Positions 7,940 through 10,404 of a stretch of 10,404 bases of DNA are shown piece after piece. Positions within the stretch are counted from its first letter, which is position 1. Every line of letters starts with the position of its first letter. The translations under genes were made by a program, and so were the position numbers. This stretch comes from Betaproteobacteria bacterium (GTDB lineage: Bacteria; Pseudomonadota; Gammaproteobacteria; Burkholderiales; SG8-41): the NCBI GenBank assembly GCA_021414185.1, contig JAIOOZ010000425.1, positions 1 through 10,404 of the forward strand, read 5' to 3'. The notes below the pieces were generated by a model. That model ran no database searches. It was not told the DNA's origin and saw only the letters and a program-made list of their open reading frames with translations.

Positions 7940-7963
7940 AAAACGCCCCGTGAGGGGCGTTTT
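7940..7963. terminator. Bidirectional rho-independent terminator
   Basis: Perfect 10-bp inverted repeat AAAACGCCCC / GGGGCGTTTT around a GTGA loop, 73 bases after the last operon stop. The T-run on the plus strand ends the hydrolase/receptor operon. The matching A-run makes it equally good on the minus strand, where it follows the CCA end of the tRNA-like element after two bases. Confidence 0.85.
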
Positions 7964-7965
7964 AC

Positions 7966-8037
7966 TGGTGGGGGTAGTGCGGGACTCGAACCCGCCTCTT
8001 GCCGTTATTCACAGCACGACCCACGTCCCCATCCCCC
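7966..8037 (-). pseudogene. Degenerate tRNA-like element with intact T-arm and CCA end
   Basis: On the minus strand the 3' part looks like a tRNA: a T-arm GCGGG-TTCGAGT-CCCGC (7995-7979), then a tail ending CCCCC-A-CCA, with GGGGG 72 bases upstream able to pair with the CCCCC. The rest fails. Only five acceptor pairs form, nine instead of seven bases lie between the T-arm and the discriminator, and no 7-base anticodon loop on a 5-bp stem can be drawn. A remnant of a tRNA gene or a tRNA-derived structured RNA fits best. The 5' end (GGGGGATGGGGACGTGGGT) faintly recalls the start of tmRNA, but there is no room for a tag reading frame or pseudoknots, so a full tmRNA is excluded. Confidence 0.4.
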
Positions 8038-8066
8038 GTTGATCTGTCAGACCTGAAACCAAAAAG

Positions 8067-8308
8067 TGGCGGAGAGAGTGGGATTGTGCCGGTCTCGCCA
8101 TGAGGCGATTCCGCCATCCCTCGGCGCAAGCCGAGGAACCGCGCGCTTAACGCGGCTCGAAATTAAAGGCGGTGCAAAAATATTCAGCGGCGATATTGAC
8201 AAGGTGGGCGCGCGTCCAGGCGAGCATGCTCGCCTAGTCGAACCCAAACGTGGTTTCTCACCCAACCCGTATCCGCCAAACAAAAAGCCCCACGCGGGGG
8301 CTTTTGAT
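8067..8308 (-). repeat. tRNA-Ser-tail repeat unit 1 (242 bp)
   Basis: Starts with an exact copy of the last 19 bases of the tRNA-Ser gene (TGGCGGAGAGAGTGGGATT on plus, 8067-8085), followed by GTGC, where the real tRNA has CGAA. Stem-loops come next. HP1 at 8090-8113 has CGG/CCG, a 2x2 internal loop, then TCGCC/GGCGA around ATGA. HP2 at 8119-8136 is CCTCGGC-GCAA-GCCGAGG. HP3 is CCGCG/CGCGG at 8139-8155. After these lie a perfect 18-bp palindrome (8218-8235) and a terminator-like hairpin (8283-8305). Read on minus, the unit ends in CCA and runs into CTTTTTGG. It is homologous to unit 2 but diverged. It has no protein-coding potential that I credit. Confidence 0.6.
8218..8235. repeat. Perfect 18-bp palindrome
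   Basis: AGGCGAGCATGCTCGCCT reads identically on both strands with no spacer. It lies inside repeat unit 1. A protein-binding site or a cruciform/hairpin core are both possible; nothing in the sequence decides between them. Confidence 0.8.
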
Positions 8309-8315
8309 TGGCGGA
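8272..8315. terminator. Terminator-like hairpin embedded in a longer inverted repeat
   Basis: Core AAAAGCCCC (8283-8291) pairs with GGGGCTTTT (8297-8305) around a 5-base loop. On the minus strand it ends in TTTTTG directly after the CCA end of repeat unit 2, like an intrinsic terminator. Outside the core the symmetry continues: TCCGCCAAAC (8272-8281) mirrors GATTGGCGGA (8306-8315), so the arms carry the tRNA acceptor-end sequence facing each other. Confidence 0.65.
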
Positions 8316-8513
8316 GAGAGTGGGATTGTGCGCGGCTCGCATTGCCTCTGCGATCCGCGCATCCTTCGCCGGCAGGCTCAGGACCGTCGGCGCATAAGCG
8401 ACGCCGACGTCCAACTGAACATTCACAGGATGTGCAGTTGTCGAACCAGTGGGTTCGTCCACACACTCTCTCCGAGTATCTGAAATGCCCCATTGCAGGG
8501 GCATTTCAGATAC
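8309..8513 (-). repeat. tRNA-Ser-tail repeat unit 2 (205 bp)
   Basis: Begins with the same 19-base tRNA-Ser end plus GTGC (8309-8331) and ends where the real tRNA-Ser 3' end begins. The stem-loop order matches unit 1. HP1 at 8330-8360 has GCGCGG/CCGCGC, a 2x2 internal loop, then CGCA/TGCG. HP2 is near 8363-8383 (GCC-GGCA-GGC flanked by CCT/AGG). HP3 at 8385-8409 is CGTCGGCG/CGCCGACG. Further hairpins are CAACTGAACAT/ATGTGCAGTTG around 8413-8440 and CGAACC-AGTG-GGTTCG (8442-8457). The linking sequence is alignable with unit 1 (GCGAT..CCGC.CATCC.TCG) although the stems differ, as expected when structure is kept. Confidence 0.6.
8449..8474 (+). repeat. Inverted partial copy of the tRNA-Ser T-arm and acceptor end
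   Basis: On the plus strand GTGGGTTCG at 8449-8457, then CACTCTCTCCG at 8464-8474, follows the tRNA-Ser minus-strand sequence GTGGGTTCGAATCCCACTCTCTCCG with small indels and without CCA. It faces the genuine tRNA end 40 bp away. Together with the intervening palindrome it forms an inverted repeat of about 30 bp per arm. It is not a tRNA gene because no 5' half precedes it. Confidence 0.55.
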
Positions 8514-8514
8514 T
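8475..8514. repeat. 17-bp-stem palindrome abutting the tRNA-Ser 3' end
   Basis: AGTATCTGAAATGCCCC (8475-8491) and its exact complement (8498-8514) surround a 6-base loop. The last base of the stem is the terminal A of the tRNA CCA. No T-run follows on the minus strand, so it is not a classic intrinsic terminator; it could define a processing site behind the tRNA. Confidence 0.75.
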
Positions 8515-8605
8515 GGCGGAGAGAGTGGGATTCGAACCCACGGTACGTCTTGCGACGTACACACGCTTTCCAGGCGTGCGACTTAAACCACTCATCCATC
8601 TCTCC
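8514..8605 (-). tRNA. tRNA-Ser (anticodon GGA)
   Basis: Complete 92-base gene on the minus strand with encoded CCA. The acceptor stem GGAGAGA pairs 7/7 with TCTCTCC, with G as discriminator. The anticodon arm is CACGC-CTGGAAA-GCGTG, giving anticodon GGA, which reads serine codons UCC and UCU. A long variable arm GTACGTC-GCAA-GACGTAC marks a class II tRNA, and the T-arm is GTGGG-TTCGAAT-CCCAC. The plus-strand translation of this gene is the familiar spurious RVGFEPTV peptide. Three extra copies of its 3' end lie nearby. Confidence 0.97.
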
Positions 8606-8615
8606 GGAGGGGCGC

Positions 8616-8643
8616 ATTTTAGCAGTACGGTGAGGCAAGTCTA
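8616..8643 (-). promoter_or_regulatory. Probable sigma-70 promoter of tRNA-Ser
   Basis: On the minus strand a TAAAAT -10 (8621-8616, 5 of 6 to consensus) lies 16 bp from a TAGACT -35 (8643-8638, 4 of 6). The stretch between the -10 and the tRNA 5' end is GC-rich (GCGCCCCTCC), as in stringently controlled stable-RNA promoters. Confidence 0.5.
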
Positions 8644-8664
8644 AACAAGCACAGAAATCAGGAC

Positions 8665-8711
8665 GAGAGTGGGATTGTGCGCGGCTCGCATTGCCTCTGC
8701 GATCCACGCAT
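8665..8711. repeat. Third copy of the tRNA-tail repeat head (47 bp)
   Basis: Matches 8316-8362 of unit 2 at 46 of 47 positions; the only difference is A8706 for G8357. It holds the last part of the tRNA-Ser end (GAGAGTGGGATT), GTGC and hairpin HP1, but lacks the CCA-proximal seven bases. It lies on the other side of the intact tRNA, between it and the response-regulator gene, and stops just before that gene's putative -10. Confidence 0.8.
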
Positions 8712-8727
8712 TTCCGCAGATGCCGGG

Positions 8728-8733
8728 TATACT
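8728..8733 (+). promoter_or_regulatory. Possible -10 of the response-regulator promoter
   Basis: TATACT (5 of 6 to consensus) 26 bases before the ATG at 8760. No good -35 is seen; the -35 position (about 8705-8710) falls in the end of the third tRNA-tail repeat copy. Weak evidence. Confidence 0.3.
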
Positions 8734-8759
8734 TTCGTCAATTCAGCGAAAGCCCGGCG

Positions 8760-9431
8760 ATGCGCATACTGATAACCGAAGACGATGCCTCCTTGGCGGA
8801 AGCGCTGCAGTTTTCGCTCAAGCAGTCCGGTTATGCGGTGGATTGGGTCAGCAACGGCGCGGCGGCGGACGAGGCGCTCAAGGACAATGTATTCGGGCTG
8901 CTGATACTCGATCTGGGACTGCCGAAACTCGACGGCTTCGAGGTGCTGCGGCGCCTGCGCCAGCGCAATGCGGCCCTGCCGGTGCTCATCCTGTCCGGGC
9001 GCGAGCAGCCCGAGGAGAAGGTGACCGGGCTAGACCTCGGTGCCGACGACTACCTGGCGAAGCCGTTCAGCCTGAACGAGTTGCAGGCGCGGGTGCGCGC
9101 GCTGTTGCGGCGCGGACAAGGGAGCGCCGCGCCGGTCATTAGTTATGGCGAACTGAGTTTCGATACGGTGCAGCGCGCCGCCAGTGTCAGCGGCAAGTCG
9201 CTGGCGTTATCAGCGCAGGAAACCAGCGTGCTGGAGGTGTTGCTCACGCGCTTCGGACGGGTCGTCAGCAAGGAGCAATTGGTGGAGCAGCTCTACAGCT
9301 ACGACCACGAGGTCAGCCACAACGCCATCGAGGTCTATGTGCATCGCCTGCGCAAGAAACTGGAAGGCGCCGGCATTACCGTGCGTACCCAGTACGGGCG
9401 CGGCTATCTGCTCGATTATCTGGCGCGCTGA
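8760..9431 (+). CDS. OmpR/PhoB-type response regulator
   Basis: 223-residue two-component response regulator. The receiver domain (1-120) has the acidic pair Asp8-Asp9, phosphoacceptor Asp51 in LLILDLGLP, Ser79 and Lys101 in AKPF. The C-terminal winged helix (about 125-220) includes LSAQETSVLEVLL, NAIEVYVHRLRKKLE and TQYGRGYLL. The start is set by MRILITEDD; an in-frame ATG at 8691 would add 23 residues of tRNA-repeat-derived sequence before the receiver fold and is rejected. The ribosome site is weak (GCGAAAG about 9 bases upstream). It resembles the QseB/PmrA/TctD branch of the family. No kinase gene follows on this strand; the kinase and receiver genes opposite are convergent, and whether they form a pair with it is unknown. 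The stop abuts the opposite gene's stop directly. Confidence 0.94.
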   Translation: MRILITEDDASLAEALQFSLKQSGYAVDWVSNGAAADEALKDNVFGLLILDLGLPKLDGFEVLRRLRQRNAALPVLILSGREQPEEKVTGLDLGADDYLAKPFSLNELQARVRALLRRGQGSAAPVISYGELSFDTVQRAASVSGKSLALSAQETSVLEVLLTRFGRVVSKEQLVEQLYSYDHEVSHNAIEVYVHRLRKKLEGAGITVRTQYGRGYLLDYLAR

Positions 9432-9818
9432 TCAGGCGCTGTCGTCCGCCAGCAACTGCTGTACCTTGGCGACCAGATCCCGCGTCGCGAACGGCTTGGT
9501 GATGTACGCATTCGCGCCTTCGTCGATTCCGCGCTGAATTTCACTGGCGCGGCCGCGCGCCGTCAGCAGCAGTATCTTGACGCCGTGCTGCGCCGGATCG
9601 GCGCGCAATTGCCGGCAGACTTCAAAACCGTCGATCACCGGCAGCATCACGTCGAGCACCACGAGCCGGGGGCGGAACGTCGCGGCCTGCTGGAGCGCTT
9701 CGCTGCCGGTTTGCGCTATCGCCACTTCGTAGCCTTTGCTCTTCAGCAAAAACTCCAGAGATAACGCGATATTCGGTTCGTCATCGACGACCAGGATTTT
9801 CTCGGCCGGGGATGCCAA
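9432..9818 (-). CDS. Single-domain receiver (CheY-like) response regulator
   Basis: About 128 residues consisting of one receiver domain with no output domain: KILVVDDEPN with Asp12-Asp13, phosphoacceptor Asp56 in LVVLDVMLP, Thr86 in LLLTARG and Lys108 in ITKPF. Such proteins act by phosphotransfer or protein contact rather than by binding DNA. No ATG is available in the right place. The frame is open to 9989, but that extension overlaps the kinase coding sequence in another frame. TTG at 9818 is the likely start, eight bases after the kinase stop, with only a poor ribosome site; hence the start is uncertain. Position right behind the histidine kinase suggests an operon in which the kinase phosphorylates this protein. 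Confidence 0.85.
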   Translation of the reverse strand: MASPAEKILVVDDEPNIALSLEFLLKSKGYEVAIAQTGSEALQQAATFRPRLVVLDVMLPVIDGFEVCRQLRADPAQHGVKILLLTARGRASEIQRGIDEGANAYITKPFATRDLVAKVQQLLADDSA

Positions 9819-9826
9819 TGTGTAAC

Positions 9827-10404
9827 TCAGGTACCGAATCTGCGGGGAGGCGCAGTAACGGCCGTTTGCGCCGCGCCGGCGCGCAGCATCGGCAATACAA
9901 ACGAAAATGTCGCGCCCTGGCCGGGCACGCTGTCCACCCACAGCCGGCCGCCGAAGTGGTGGATGATCTGTGGCAAATCGGCAGCCCAAGTCCGGTGCCC
10001 TGCGGCTTCTGCGTCAGCGTATCGCCGACCTGGCGGAATTTCTCGAAGATGACATGCTGATCGTCCGTGCTGATGCCTATGCCGTTGTCCGTCACCTGCA
10101 CGCGCAGGCCTTCGGCCAGCAAGGTGCTGGAAACCTTGACGCGGCCGCCGTCGTCGCGGCAGAACTTGGCCGCGTTGGAAAGCAGGTTCAACATGACCTG
10201 CATCAGGCGGTCGCGATCGGCGTTGACGGTCGGCAGGTCAGCCGGCAACGCGAGTTCGAGCGCGATGTTCTTGTCCGAAAACATCTGGCTGGTCGACGAT
10301 ACCGCGTCTTCTATGACTTCGCGCACGTCGATTTCTCCGGTATGCCACTCGGCGTTGCCGGATTCTATTTTGGCGAGGTCGAGCACCTGGTTGATCAGCC
10401 GCGT
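9827..10404 (-). pseudogene. Sensor histidine kinase 3' part, with apparent frameshift
   Basis: The gene enters from beyond the window end and reads TRLINQVLDLAKIESG (end of the HisKA dimerisation domain). The HATPase_c domain follows: N-box LMQVMLNLLSNAAKF, G1 VTDNGIGIS, F-box IFEKFRQV and G2 GTGLGLPICH. Immediately after this, at about 9969-9973, the frame breaks. The expected continuation IIHHFGGRLWVDSVPGQGA, then TFSFVLPMLRAG, is present in another minus-strand frame and ends in TGA at 9827-9829. One missing base (for example a G in plus-strand CTGTGGC) restores a normal C-terminus. Without it the protein gets an unrelated tail. The lost part is the final helix and strand of the ATPase fold, so activity would probably suffer. 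A sequencing or assembly error is an equally simple explanation. The phospho-accepting His is outside the window. Confidence 0.82.

Noticed and set aside
8066..8644. Plus-strand open frame of 192 codons, and minus-strand open frames at 8047-8493, 8184-8564 and 8423-8707
   Set aside because: They translate the tRNA-Ser gene and its tail repeats (the plus frame gives the well-known spurious RVGFEPTV-type peptide). They have no ribosome sites and no protein family resemblance.
8067..8711. CRISPR array from the repeated TGGCGGAGAGAGTGGGATT motif
   Set aside because: Spacings are about 200-240 bp, one of the copies is a real tRNA end, and the intervening sequences are related to one another, unlike spacers.
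7867..8759. Genomic island or prophage integrated at tRNA-Ser
   Set aside because: Displaced tRNA tails are there, but the segments between them are only about 200 bp and hold no integrase, transposase or phage gene.
9819..9989. N-terminal extension of the receiver protein, or a fusion of kinase and receiver
   Set aside because: The extension translates kinase codons out of frame into Arg/Ala-rich sequence. The kinase's own correct frame ends in TGA at 9827, so the two are separate genes.

Overview
The window looks like a chromosomal piece of a moderately GC-rich betaproteobacterium. The reasons are two Bug-type (TctC family) periplasmic receptors inside a LysR-controlled catabolic operon, a PrpE-type propionyl-CoA synthetase and the general style of the genes. 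This assignment is an inference from gene content; no rRNA or other species marker is present.

Layout. Bases 1-1137 hold the C-terminal 60% or so of prpE. A convergent LysR-type regulator follows (1229-2158, minus). Divergent from it, across a 119-bp AT-rich control region, runs a four-gene plus-strand operon (2278-7866). It encodes a cytoplasmic Ntn-hydrolase of the gamma-glutamyltransferase family, a Bug receptor, a cytoplasmic CocE-type alpha/beta hydrolase and a second Bug receptor that overlaps the hydrolase gene by ATGA. The operon ends at a strong hairpin terminator (7940-7963). The likely logic is that the Bug receptors capture a small carboxylated or amide-containing compound and the two hydrolases cleave it, with LysR sensing it or an intermediate. 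No permease (tctA/tctB) is present and the substrate cannot be read from the sequence. The GGT-family enzyme keeps its nucleophilic Thr but has lost most residues that bind a gamma-glutamyl group in the E. coli enzyme.

Bases 7867-8759 hold no protein gene but are dense in structure. They contain an intact minus-strand tRNA-Ser(GGA), a degenerate tRNA-like element, and three extra copies of the tRNA-Ser 3' end. Two of these copies head diverged units of 242 and 205 bp that keep the same series of stem-loops. On the minus strand the tRNA-Ser, the two units and the tRNA-like element all end in CCA and each is followed by a hairpin or a T-run. This array is the most unusual part of the window.

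Bases 8760-10404 are a signalling locus. An OmpR-type response regulator (plus) meets head-on a single-domain receiver protein (minus), their stop codons abutting in one TGATCA. Upstream of the receiver gene is the 3' part of a sensor histidine kinase gene, interrupted by an apparent one-base frameshift just after its G2 box.
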